Below the pieces are notes generated by a model. It was not told where the DNA came from. It saw only the letters and a list, made by a program, of their open reading frames with translations, and searched no databases. 64,000 nucleotides of DNA from Pseudonocardia sp. C8 (GTDB lineage Bacteria > Actinomycetota > Actinomycetes > Mycobacteriales > Pseudonocardiaceae), in assembly GCF_014267175.1 (NCBI RefSeq), contig NZ_JACMTR010000002.1, forward strand, positions 5,047,501-5,111,500. Reading direction: 5' to 3'. Positions within the stretch are counted from its first letter, which is position 1, and every line of letters starts with the position of its first letter. This document shows positions 42,563-50,740 of this stretch, in pieces. The translations under genes and the position numbers were made by a program.

Positions 42563-43207
42563 ATGCCCACCGACGCCCCGACGCTGCGCGATCACTGGTG
42601 GCCCCGCCCCGGCTGGCACCCCGGACGGCTGGTCTACACCTGGCACCTGACCTTCGACGACGCCCCCGAGCTCCACCGCCTCGCCGCCGCCTATCAACGC
42701 CAGCTCGCAACCCTGCCGGGCCTCAACCTGGTGCCGCTGGAATGGCTACACCTGACCGTGCAGGGCGTCGGCTATACCGACGAGATCGACGACGACGCCC
42801 TCCGTGCGGTCGTCACCAGCGTCCAGAAGCGCCTCGCCGGCGTCCCCGCCTTCGACGCCCGCTTCAGCCAGCCCACCATCTTCGCCGAAGCCATCGTCCT
42901 GACACCCGAGCCGAGCGAGCCCTTCCACGCCATCCAGACAGCGATCCGCGACGGCATCGCCGATGCACTCGGCGCCGACGCGGTCAACACCGGGCCCGCA
43001 CAGTCCGCCCAATTCCGGCCGCACGTGTCCCTCGCCTACAGCGCAGCCGAGCACGCGTCCGAGCCGTACCGGGCTGCGCTCGACGCCATCGAGCCCGCGC
43101 CGGCTAGCACCCGCATCGCCCGCGCCACCCTCATCACCCAGAACCGCGTCCTCGCCCCCGAGTGGGTCTACCGCTGGACAACCGAGGCCGACGCCCCATT
43201 GCGCTGA
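42563..43207 (+). CDS. 2'-5' RNA ligase / cyclic phosphodiesterase superfamily protein
   Basis: 214 residues. The two H-x-T/S-x motifs that define the superfamily are present: WLHLTVQG (His63, Thr65) and RPHVSLAYS (His154, Ser156), each at the end of a beta strand. Members ligate or open 2',5' or cyclic phosphates in RNA or nucleotides. It is co-transcribed with the KorSA-like gene, replacing the NUDIX gene often found there in AICEs. Roles could include tRNA-end repair or cyclic-nucleotide cleavage; the sequence does not decide. The 206-bp gap after it (43208-43413) is GC-rich and shows no gene. Confidence 0.85.
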   Translation: MPTDAPTLRDHWWPRPGWHPGRLVYTWHLTFDDAPELHRLAAAYQRQLATLPGLNLVPLEWLHLTVQGVGYTDEIDDDALRAVVTSVQKRLAGVPAFDARFSQPTIFAEAIVLTPEPSEPFHAIQTAIRDGIADALGADAVNTGPAQSAQFRPHVSLAYSAAEHASEPYRAALDAIEPAPASTRIARATLITQNRVLAPEWVYRWTTEADAPLR

Positions 43208-43413
43208 GGCCGACCGCCCGACTGTCGCGTCTCCCCCGCTGGCGAACGTCAAGTATCAGCCGGGACACGACAACGACGCCCGAGCGCACTGTGTCTAGAT
43301 TCTCCACTCAGTATCAAGGCGGCGCCTCCGGCGCCGCGCCGCTTGCGCCGCCCGGGGCGTGCGGCCTCCGGCCGGTCCCCGCTCGGCGCGCGGCTGCTCG
43401 ACAGTCCGACTGG

Positions 43414-45303
43414 CTACGCCTGGCTCATCCCTCGCATCTTCTCAAGGCGAAGATTTAACATCGCTAACCCAGGCGGCATCGTCGTGGGCTCCTCTCGTAT
43501 TGTGTGCGTAAGGGCCGATACGAGGTCGGCCGTGTTTCTGTATGGCGTATACTTGATAATTTCACCCAATGCACGTTTTCCGTCCATTAACTTAAACCAA
43601 TCGCTGTCCCAGCGCTCGTCAAGCGATCCCTCGATATCGCGCGCGACTTCATCAAATAGGCCAAGCCGGCTCTGCGCTGACGCAATTTGCGCCCTCAGGT
43701 AGGCCCGTCGCTGCTCCAGCGGCGTATTGCTCTTGTCGAGTTCATAGGGAAAGCGTCGCTTGAGCTCAAGCTCGATTAGATCGGCCGTGATCTCATCGCG
43801 GTGACCGTCAGCTATGCGACGGAGAACATCTCTGACTTGGTCAACGTCAACCTCCCTGCCAGCGCGACTCAATGTGCGCGTTAGCAGGTCGGGGTCGAGC
43901 AATTCATTCTCAAGGGTACGGAAAGGCCAGACAAACAGGCGGGGTGATTGTCGGGTCATACCGGCGACGTCATCGTCGGACAGTAGGTCTCTATCCCGAA
44001 TTGCAATCCAGGGGATTAGCGCGTTTCCGGACTCGAGGGATCGCGCCGTCGCTTCAACTCCCGAGCCGTTCCCGGCGACGTATATGGTTGAGCGGCTTAG
44101 TGCAAGTGCCAGTGCTGACAGAAGTCGGCGAGCATCGACCGATCCTTCGACCACGACAATCGAATCACTTTGAAGGACGTCCACTGGATGAACACCGAGA
44201 TCGGACAGTAGGCGCCCGCGCAACTCCTCGTCGGACGCCTTCACAAGTTGGTTCGAGTCAGTCCCGTCCGTTGGAGACATATGCAGGACTGCGCTCAGTG
44301 GTGCGGAAGTCACGAGCTTTGGTGCGTGTGTAACGATCCAGACCTGGGCGCGTTCCGCAACTCGCTCCATCACCGAGAAAAGTAGTTGCTGGAGAGATGG
44401 ATGAAGATGCAGCTCGGGCTCGTCTACGAGCAGTAGGCCGCCGCTTGCGTTCAGGCGGCGCACGAAGAACATCAGTGAGAGGACTTCCTGCTCACCACTT
44501 GAGAGCTGGTCCAATTCGTGTGTCGAACCAGAGGGGGTGTCGACTCGAAGCGAGGCACCGAACGGTGCCAGCGGGTCAATTATTGGACGATTGATCTTCT
44601 TGCGCGTCGCCGTCTCGAATGGGTCAGTAATTGCCTCGAAGTCGCCGCTGCGGGGCCGGCCTTCGCGATCCGCGAGCATGTCCAAGTAGTCGAGTGAGGC
44701 TAGGAACGGTTGAACGCCCGTCAGCGTCAGGATGGAGCGTTGTTGAACAAACGAATTGAAGACCTGCTGTCGAAGGCCTTCCGTCTGCTCGGCACTGAGC
44801 ATCGCTGGGTTCACCTGAGCCTGCTCACCGCGCTGAATGCTTCGGTCTGCTGGCAAATAGTCGAGATGAGCAAAAGAGTGCGACGGGGCAAAATCCGCAC
44901 TCCAGAAGATCTGCCCCCATCTACTGTCAACGACTGGCTCGATCGTACCGAACTGTCCTTCACGGCTAATTCGAGTATGGAGACTCATGGAACTGGGAGC
45001 ATCTCCGTGCTCCGAATCAACCTTGTCAGCTCCAAAGGTTTGCAGTGCGGCTTGCTCCTCGGAGGTAAGGGAGAATACGGCCTTCAACTCGGCGCTGTCG
45101 CTCCATGGCCCGACTAGGCGCTTTACGTCAAGCTGCCCCCATGGAGTAGTGGAACGCCAGAGGACGGTCAGGGCTTCGAATAGCAGACTCTTGCCAGCAC
45201 CATTTGGGCCAGAAACCGTCACAATCGACGCATCTGCCAGGTCGGAGATTTCCGCGTAGCGAATTCCGCGGAAATTTCTGATGTAGATGCTATCAATCCG
45301 CAT
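43414..45303 (-). CDS. ABC-type ATPase fused to TOPRIM-like domain (OLD/PARIS-like), probable defence protein
   Basis: 629 residues from the ATG at 45303 (GGGAG at 7 bases). ATPase: Walker A GPNGAGKS (32-39), signature LSSGEQEVLSLMFF (267-280), Walker B LLLVDEPELHLHP (290-302), H-loop THAPK. C-terminal part: VVVEGSVDARRL (Glu386, Asp390), AIRDRDLL (Asp437, Asp439) and FRTLENELL (Glu465), a TOPRIM-like pattern close to DUF4435. OLD nucleases and fused PARIS (AriA-AriB) proteins have this layout. Base composition and codon use are clearly lower in GC than the neighbours, so it is recently acquired. It stands alone, next to attR. Confidence 0.75.
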   Translation of the reverse strand: MRIDSIYIRNFRGIRYAEISDLADASIVTVSGPNGAGKSLLFEALTVLWRSTTPWGQLDVKRLVGPWSDSAELKAVFSLTSEEQAALQTFGADKVDSEHGDAPSSMSLHTRISREGQFGTIEPVVDSRWGQIFWSADFAPSHSFAHLDYLPADRSIQRGEQAQVNPAMLSAEQTEGLRQQVFNSFVQQRSILTLTGVQPFLASLDYLDMLADREGRPRSGDFEAITDPFETATRKKINRPIIDPLAPFGASLRVDTPSGSTHELDQLSSGEQEVLSLMFFVRRLNASGGLLLVDEPELHLHPSLQQLLFSVMERVAERAQVWIVTHAPKLVTSAPLSAVLHMSPTDGTDSNQLVKASDEELRGRLLSDLGVHPVDVLQSDSIVVVEGSVDARRLLSALALALSRSTIYVAGNGSGVEATARSLESGNALIPWIAIRDRDLLSDDDVAGMTRQSPRLFVWPFRTLENELLDPDLLTRTLSRAGREVDVDQVRDVLRRIADGHRDEITADLIELELKRRFPYELDKSNTPLEQRRAYLRAQIASAQSRLGLFDEVARDIEGSLDERWDSDWFKLMDGKRALGEIIKYTPYRNTADLVSALTHTIREEPTTMPPGLAMLNLRLEKMRGMSQA

Positions 45304-45420
45304 TTGCTCACTCCCGATGTCCGCTGCAGTTGAACTTACACGGTGTGCACGGGTGCGAAGCACAAGAGCAGTGCGTGTCAGTCAAGATGTCAGGCGTCCA
45401 GGTCCAGTGCCTAGGGAACG

Positions 45421-45707
45421 GCCCTCGTCGCGCGGGCAGGTCTCCGGGATGGCCAGGGTGTGGCATCGCGTCGACCTCCCGGAGGGGCTACCACACGTAC
45501 TCACCGATGGCGTCGTGGAGGGGACCGAGCGCGAGCCAGAGCGGGAGCTGTCAACTCCGGCTGAACCCTGACCTGCCTGGCCGTGCCAGACATGTACTCC
45601 CGGGTTCCTGGGGCGCAAGTGATTGACCGCGCGCCCTCGCCGGGCGGGCTGGTCTCCGGGATGGTGGGCGTGCCATCCCGCCGACCTCCCTCCGGGCTAC
45701 CACACAG
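45421..45707. repeat. diverged direct repeat, two copies of about 75 bp, in a gene-poor stretch
   Basis: Copy A at 45421-45497 and copy B at 45631-45707 share TCTCCGGGATGG, GACCTCCC and GGGCTACCACAC in the same order and spacing. They lie in an 855-bp gap (45304-46158) between the ATPase and methyltransferase genes. No frame here looks like a real protein; the frames that cross both copies are Arg/Pro-rich. It may be the remnant of a duplicated gene or regulatory segment. Confidence 0.45.
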
Positions 45708-46158
45708 CCGACCGTGGGCGGAGCTCGGCACGGTTGACCTGCGGTTGCGTCGAGGGCCGCCCACGGCCGTCCGCGCGGTCGGCTTGCAGCAGGTCGACGG
45801 GATGGCACTCAGCAAGCGCAGGGGAGCGGGCCGCACCGGGGCACATCTGGGGCACATCCGGCCCATGACAGCCCGATATCCGCTGACACGGCGTGGCAGC
45901 GGTTGGGCTGGTGATCGCGGGTCCCGGAGCAGACGCGCAGGCTGCAACAGGGCGTGGTTCGCGTTAGGAGAGCGAGGGTCATTCGTCACTGCAGCCTGGT
46001 TTCACGCCGAGTCAGATGAGGCGGGGGTTCATCGTCACACCGACCAAGCCGATGACCAGCACGAACGGGAACGTGACGGCAGGCGGATGGTTGAACAGAC
46101 CCAGGATGACCCCGCGCGCGGCGCTTCGGTGTCCGTGCTGTGCCCTACTGTCCGCCCC

Positions 46159-46842
46159 ATGAACGAGCACGAGGCCGTGGAGCGAACACGCCGGGACTAC
46201 GATGCCGTCGCCGAGCTCTACGACTCCATGGTGCGTCAGGGCGACGACGACGCCGGAACGCTGGCCAGGGCGATGATCAATGCGTTCGCCGGCCTCGTCC
46301 ACGCCGGTGGGTCGGACAGCGCCGTGCTCGACGCTGGCTGCGGCCCCGGACAATGGGTCGACCACCTGGACCGGAACGGCACACGGGCCTACGGGATCGA
46401 TGTGTCACCGGCCATGATCGAGATCGCCCGCCAGTATCGCCCCGACCTGTCCTTCGAGGTCGCGTCCATGCTCCAACTCAAGGCACCAGATGGGTCGATT
46501 GCCGGCATCCTGGCTCACTTCTCCCTGATCCACACACCGCCGGCCCTGCTGCCAGCTGTCCTGGTCGAGTTCGCCCGGGTGATCGAACCGGGCGGACCCC
46601 TGCTCGTCGCCGCGCAGATCACCGACTCCCCAGGCGACGAGGGCTGGACCCCTTACGACCACAAGGCCTCACCTGCCTACGTGTGGAGCCTTGATGCGCT
46701 CACTGAACAACTCCGAGCACACAACTTCAATGAGCTCGGACGAATGCGCATCGCCGCTCCAGTCCAAGGCAAGCCGCCGGCCGGCTACCTCCTGGCACGC
46801 CACGACGCCCACGGGGCTGCTCAGATTTCAGGTGACTCCTGA
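46159..46842 (+). CDS. class I SAM-dependent methyltransferase
   Basis: 227 residues. Motif I VLDAGCGPGQWVDHL (about 60-74), then GIDVSPAMIEIARQYRPDLSFEVAS with the acidic residue that binds the SAM ribose, a motif for the adenine edge (MLQLKAPDGSIAGILAHFSLIHTPP), and a C-terminal strand pair ending AGYLLARHDAH. It is a small-molecule type methyltransferase of the UbiE/Methyltransf_11 group; the substrate is unknown. TACTGT 7 bases before the ATG suggests a leaderless transcript. Cargo gene nearest attR. Confidence 0.85.
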   Translation: MNEHEAVERTRRDYDAVAELYDSMVRQGDDDAGTLARAMINAFAGLVHAGGSDSAVLDAGCGPGQWVDHLDRNGTRAYGIDVSPAMIEIARQYRPDLSFEVASMLQLKAPDGSIAGILAHFSLIHTPPALLPAVLVEFARVIEPGGPLLVAAQITDSPGDEGWTPYDHKASPAYVWSLDALTEQLRAHNFNELGRMRIAAPVQGKPPAGYLLARHDAHGAAQISGDS

Positions 46843-46983
46843 CCTGTGAGGATGTGGCCGCCGGTGGAGGCCTGTGGACGTCGAGAACCCTTTACCTGCA
46901 CAGAACCTGGCGCCCGACCACGCGGCGGCCCGGGGCGGCACGGAGCATCGACGGGATGCGACACGAACACCGGGCGCGGGTGC

Positions 46984-47002
46984 GTGACGAACTGAGTGAC
47001 GA
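46984..47002. promoter_or_regulatory. putative integrase arm-type sites, right
   Basis: GTGACGA at 46984-46990 and 46996-47002, with CTGA between, the same 12-base period and strand as the GTGACTA pair beside attL. It lies 97 bases inside attR. Confidence 0.5.
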
Positions 47003-47098
47003 TCGGTCCATACGGACCCGGAACACCGCGGACCTCCACGGACACCCGGACCCGCCTGAACAGCTGGTTCGATCTGCTCAGTCGGTTCCTCTCGTTGC

Positions 47099-47144
<46 letters not shown>

Positions 47145-47150
47145 GAAAAT

Positions 47151-47188
47151 CCCTGGTCACAGGCTCGGAACACCGAGCCGGACCAGGG
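47151..47188 (+). terminator. original chromosomal terminator of tRNA-Pro, stranded beyond attR
   Basis: CCCTGGTC (47151-47158) pairs with GACCAGGG (47181-47188), and inside it GGCTCGG (47162-47168) with CCGAGCC (47173-47179). Before integration this hairpin would have followed the tRNA directly. Nothing coding is seen in 47189-47331. Confidence 0.7.
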
Positions 47189-47331
47189 CCTTCGTCGTTC
47201 CACCTCCCCGCATCGAGCCAGGCGGTCCCGAGCACGGTCCGGAACCCGCGGTGGACGGAGGTGCCGCGTCGAGCCGCCTGCCGGTCTTGGCCCCAGAGTG
47301 ACGGCCCGGGATGGACCCGCGCGAACTCGCC

Positions 47332-47871
47332 TCAGACCGATGGTTGTTGGTCGAGCAGGCCGACGGGGTCGGCGCTGTAGGCGACCATCCAGCTGGGGTC
47401 GATGCGGTACCAGACGCTCTCGTCCCAGAACGGGTTGTCGCCGTCGTCGTCGTAGTGGTTGACGAGGTAGGCGCGGACGGCCGGCCAGGCCGGGTCGCTG
47501 CTCGTCCCCTCGGGGTTCAGCGGAACGGCGTGTCCATGCGTGAAGATGCCGAGCTGCTCGCCGCGCAGGAAAGTCGCGCTGATGCCGGGCCGCGCCGCGA
47601 GATGACGGGCTTTAGCGGCCTGGCGGTGGGTGCCGACGATCCAACGGCCGTGCAGGAGGTGCCCGTCGGCGCCGCTGATGCGTGGCTCACCGCGCCGGGT
47701 GACCGTGGCGATGGCCAGCGTGCACATGCCTTGACAGACGCGGACGACCTGCTCGGCGTCCAAGGCACTCTCACCTGGCCGGATGATCGACTTGAGGTGG
47801 CTGCTGGAGCCGGCCCACGACGTGTCGAGCAGGACTTGGAGGCTGTGGAGCTCGTCGGGAGTTTCGAACAT
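47332..47871 (-). CDS. pyridoxamine-5'-phosphate-oxidase-family (FMN split-barrel) protein
   Basis: 179 residues. CTLAIATVTRRGEPRISGADGHLLHGRWIVGTHRQAAKARHLAARPGISATFLRGEQLGIFTHGHAVPL shows the split-barrel strand order and the R-x-G-x-P-R and K-x-R-x-L-A segments that contact FMN or F420 phosphate in this superfamily. The N-terminal helix (MFETPDELHSLQVLLDTSW) is an extension. It is likely a flavin- or F420-dependent oxidoreductase of unknown substrate. It is the first gene outside the element; no strong ribosome binding site is seen before the ATG. Confidence 0.82.
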   Translation of the reverse strand: MFETPDELHSLQVLLDTSWAGSSSHLKSIIRPGESALDAEQVVRVCQGMCTLAIATVTRRGEPRISGADGHLLHGRWIVGTHRQAAKARHLAARPGISATFLRGEQLGIFTHGHAVPLNPEGTSSDPAWPAVRAYLVNHYDDDGDNPFWDESVWYRIDPSWMVAYSADPVGLLDQQPSV

Positions 47872-47994
47872 TCGGCTAGCTAATCAGCTCCCACCGACAG
47901 CATCGGCTCGGTGCGCAGTCGCCGACTGCGCGTGGACGAGCCACCTGTAGAGCCGGAGGCATCGGCGGGGCTTCCGGCACCGCACGTGCCGATC

Positions 47995-48672
47995 TCAATG
48001 CGGTTCTCGTGCGGTCGTGCGGGGCAGCCGGATGGCTATGACGACTGCGGCGACCGCCAAGGCGGCTGCCGCGACGGGCTGCGCGAGGCTGAACAGGAAT
48101 CCGGTCACGGCAAACAGCGGAAGCAGCACGGCGTAGCCGATCCCAGCCCAGCACACATCGCGTGCCGCGCGCGCAATCGCCGAGCCGAGGCAGATCGCGC
48201 CTGCGATGAGCATGAGGAGACCCACGCCGACCGTGGCCAGAAGCGGAGTGCCGTAGATGTCGTCGTACATCGCGGACGCGCCTGGCGTTCCGTTCAGGTA
48301 GGCACGACCGAGTGCCGGCTGCGCGAAGGCCGCAACGCCGAACACGGCGGTGGTGAGCACGTTTCCCGTGATGGTCAGGACCACCCCTGCCACAGCGGTG
48401 CGAACCGCGGGGCCGCGGAGAAGGAAGGCCAACGCGGCGACGGCTCCGATGGTCCCGAGCGCGGCACCGGCGATGCTCGCAAGCACGTGACTGACGAGAA
48501 AGATGTCGGTCGTGACGTAACGGGCGAACGCGTCGAAGTCGGTGCCGGGGTCGGGCTGATGGGTGAGTGTGCTCAAGGCGAGCAACACTGCGTAGACCGG
48601 CAACAGCCACAGTCCGGCACGAGCGGCGCTCACGGTGCCGCGCCCCTCTGAGCTCTTCGTGGTCATGCTCAT
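47995..48672 (-). CDS. membrane protein, third gene of a membrane-protein operon
   Basis: 225 residues from the ATG at 48672 (ATG at 48666 also possible). Six hydrophobic segments, for example LWLLPVYAVLLALSTLT, VLASIAGAALGTIGAVAALAFLL, AVAGVVLTITGNVLTTAVFGV, LLATVGVGLLMLIAGAICLG, IGYAVLLPLFAVTGFLFSLA and AAAALAVAAVVIAIRL. An N-out acidic loop (HQPDPGTDFDAFARYVT) follows the first helix. No catalytic motif. Its start overlaps the DUF2306 gene by ATGA. No family that I can name with confidence. Confidence 0.65.
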   Translation of the reverse strand: MSMTTKSSEGRGTVSAARAGLWLLPVYAVLLALSTLTHQPDPGTDFDAFARYVTTDIFLVSHVLASIAGAALGTIGAVAALAFLLRGPAVRTAVAGVVLTITGNVLTTAVFGVAAFAQPALGRAYLNGTPGASAMYDDIYGTPLLATVGVGLLMLIAGAICLGSAIARAARDVCWAGIGYAVLLPLFAVTGFLFSLAQPVAAAALAVAAVVIAIRLPRTTAREPH

Positions 48673-49391
48673 CCGCCTCCCGGGAGGGATCGGCCGACCA
48701 TCGAGCGACGAATGACCCATTCCGCGACGACGAGGTTGATCAACCAGCCCGCTCCGGTCAGCAGCGCCGCGCTCGGCTCGCCGGTGCCGAACGCGGCGCC
48801 GCCGAAACCGAGGGTGAAGATCTGCGTGCTCGCGCCCAGACCGATCGCGTAGGCGCGGATCATCCACGCTCGGTGCCGGTCGACGTCGTGCCGCCGGATC
48901 GCGATGAACCCCGCGAAAATGCTCGCCACCATCACGACGCCGAAGATCAGGCGGAGGACGTACAGCAGCTGCTCGGTGCCGTCGGCGTGGGAGTGGAAGA
49001 GCGTCAGCCAGAGCGCCGAGAGTGCCGCGGTCAGCCCGAGGGGCACGAGGACGCGTCCGATACGGGGATGCCAGCCGGAGCCGCGACCGCGCCGTCGCGA
49101 CGCCGTCGGGAACTGGAACGCACCGAGCGCCGTGAACAGGGTTCCACTGGCCGCGTGCACGATCAGTGGCACCGACGCGACGGAGCGGGCGTCCACCGCA
49201 GGATCCGCGGCCAGTTCGACCAGCAGCCGGGCCAGAACTGGGAGGAGAGCGAAGAGGGCCAGCGTGGCCGACAGCAACCAGAGCCGTATGGCGCCGGCCG
49301 GCGTCGGCCGGTTCCGGTGGCCGCGGGCCCGGTCGACCGTCACCGGTGGTCGCCGCCACCGGTCCGCCTCCGGCCGCCTGCTCCTGGTCAC
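48669..49391 (-). CDS. DUF2306-family membrane protein
   Basis: 240 residues from the GTG at 49391. Seven or so hydrophobic helices with conserved-looking His and Trp/Arg residues: VPLIVHAASGTLFTALGAFQF, SGWHPRIGRVLV, and RRHDVDRHRAWMIRAYAIGLGASTQIFTLG. The H-R-A-W-M-I-R-A-Y-A block is characteristic of DUF2306, a family related to haem-b-binding membrane proteins. The function is unproven. GTGA overlap with the upstream gene and ATGA with the downstream one, so it is translationally coupled to both. Confidence 0.78.
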   Translation of the reverse strand: MTRSRRPEADRWRRPPVTVDRARGHRNRPTPAGAIRLWLLSATLALFALLPVLARLLVELAADPAVDARSVASVPLIVHAASGTLFTALGAFQFPTASRRRGRGSGWHPRIGRVLVPLGLTAALSALWLTLFHSHADGTEQLLYVLRLIFGVVMVASIFAGFIAIRRHDVDRHRAWMIRAYAIGLGASTQIFTLGFGGAAFGTGEPSAALLTGAGWLINLVVAEWVIRRSMVGRSLPGGG

Positions 49392-50071
49392 GTCGCCGTG
49401 GACAGATCGAGCCGTGGGTCGGAGGAGCGTTGAGCAGCGACGGTGCGGCGCTCGGTCGCCCACAGGGAGTACCCGAGCCAGATCATGGCCAGCCCGACCG
49501 GTATGGCGGCGAAGCGCCCGATGGCGTGCGGGAGCAGGGAGACCACCGGCGTCAACAGCGCTCCGAGTGCGAGGAGCAGTGCGGCCCAGCGGTCGAGGAC
49601 GCGAGCCCGGAAGGTCGCGAACCCGAACAGCGCGCCGCCGAGCACGTAGAGCACACCTGCCACCGGGTTGAGGGCAGGGAGCAACCCGAGGTCGACCTGA
49701 GCGCCGGCGCCGCTGAAGATGCCCAGGAAGCTGTCGACGAACCGGGGGGACTCGGCTGCCAGCGGCGGCATGATGAGCGTCTCGGCGAACGTGAATGCGG
49801 TGACGAGAAGGAAGAACAATCCGAACAACACGAGGCCGATCAGACCCAGCAGTCCCGACTCCGTGACCTGGCGCAGGTAGATGCCGGTCACTCCGATCAG
49901 CCCTAGGACAGCCATGGCGATCGTCATGTACCCGACGATCGCCCAGGCGTTTCCGGTGACCGTGGCGACGTTCTCCGCCGGATGGACGAACTGAATGATG
50001 ATGTACAAGACCCCCGAGACCACGGCAAAGAGGCCGGCCGCCCGGGTGAGATGCGCGGCGGAAATGGTCAC
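49388..50071 (-). CDS. membrane protein, first gene of the membrane-protein operon
   Basis: 227 residues from the GTG at 50071, with AAGGAGG at 6 bases. Six hydrophobic segments (LTRAAGLFAVVSGVLYIIIQF; AIVGYMTIAMAVLGLIGVTGIYL; GLLGLIGLVLFGLFFLLVTAFTF; ALNPVAGVLYVLGGALFGFATF; RWAALLLALGALLTPVVSLLP; IGRFAAIPVGLAMIWLGYSLW). No enzyme motif. The operon promoter region holds a GAACAT/ATGTTC inverted repeat. The set may form one membrane complex (inference from coupling). Confidence 0.65.
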   Translation of the reverse strand: MTISAAHLTRAAGLFAVVSGVLYIIIQFVHPAENVATVTGNAWAIVGYMTIAMAVLGLIGVTGIYLRQVTESGLLGLIGLVLFGLFFLLVTAFTFAETLIMPPLAAESPRFVDSFLGIFSGAGAQVDLGLLPALNPVAGVLYVLGGALFGFATFRARVLDRWAALLLALGALLTPVVSLLPHAIGRFAAIPVGLAMIWLGYSLWATERRTVAAQRSSDPRLDLSTAT

Positions 50072-50088
50072 GCTCGGCCTCCTTGATC

Positions 50089-50109
50089 GAACATTTTCCG
50101 AGCATGTTC
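50089..50109. promoter_or_regulatory. inverted repeat upstream of the membrane operon
   Basis: GAACAT (50089-50094) and ATGTTC (50104-50109) with 9 bases between, 18 bases before the GTG at 50071. TTCCGAG also occurs twice here. The half-sites would fit a dimeric regulator; none is encoded next to it. Confidence 0.4.
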
Positions 50110-50245
50110 CGAGGAACGACCACACACGTTCCTCCAGGCAGGGGGTAGCCGCTATCGTCACTCTTGGGGAACCGACAATCGCCGGTATTGACGACCCGTC
50201 ACGACCAGGATCTTCGTCGTCCGCAGCGCGGCGACGGGCCGCCGG

Positions 50246-50689
50246 TCAGACCGTGTCCGGACCGGACGTGACCGGGAAGTCCTCGCGGCTCGGGGGGAAG
50301 TCGCCGTGGCGGTGGACGATCCGCCACTCGCCGTCCTCCCGGCGGAAGACGTGGGTCGTGCGCAGCGTGTACGTCACCGGCTCGCCGCCACCCTCGGCGT
50401 ACACGGTCTTGTGCTCGAACGCGACGGTGTAGGCGAGGTCGCCGGACGCCCCGGCCGCGACCAGCTCCTGCTTCTCGTCCACGAGCCCGGCGAACCGGCC
50501 GGCCACCCAGCTCTGGACCCGCCGCACCTCCTCGTGCCCGCTCGCCGACCCCGCGGCACCGAACAGGCTGACCGGGTCACGGGTGGACCAGATGGCCGCC
50601 CAGGGCTCGACGTCGCCGTTGCAGAGCGCCTGGTACGCGTGTTGCCAGCGTGGTCGCAGCTCCTCGAGGAACGCGTCGACCTGTGTCAT
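50246..50689 (-). CDS. NTF2-like / SnoaL-like protein
   Basis: 147 residues with GGAGGT before the ATG. MTQVDAFLEELRPRWQHAYQALCNGDVEPWAAIWSTRDPVSLFGA shows the alpha helices and W-x-x-x-W-S-x-x-D-P pattern of the nuclear-transport-factor-2-like fold; the C-terminal strands (YTLRTTHVFRREDGEWRIVHRHGDFPP) are the usual cone closure. This fold occurs in isomerases, hydrolases and ligand carriers. It is divergent from a TetR gene, with a palindrome between, so it is probably that regulator's target. Confidence 0.82.
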   Translation of the reverse strand: MTQVDAFLEELRPRWQHAYQALCNGDVEPWAAIWSTRDPVSLFGAAGSASGHEEVRRVQSWVAGRFAGLVDEKQELVAAGASGDLAYTVAFEHKTVYAEGGGEPVTYTLRTTHVFRREDGEWRIVHRHGDFPPSREDFPVTSGPDTV

Positions 50690-50702
50690 GACGACCTCCG
50701 GT

Positions 50703-50715
50703 ACAGTCACACTGT
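50703..50715. promoter_or_regulatory. operator between NTF2-like and TetR genes
   Basis: ACAGT-CAC-ACTGT, a perfect 5+5 inverted repeat centred in the 51-bp divergent gap, followed by an AT-rich stretch (TTTTCAATATAA, 50716-50727) that can serve as promoter for both sides. Confidence 0.55.
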
Positions 50716-50740
50716 TTTCAATATAAGAAGGGTGGACCGA

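Noticed and set aside
46012..46116. Minus-strand hydrophobic peptide (FNHPPAVTFPFVLVIGLVG) before the methyltransferase gene
   Set aside because: It reads like a membrane helix, but the frame has no plausible start or ribosome binding site. At most a remnant of a lost membrane protein.
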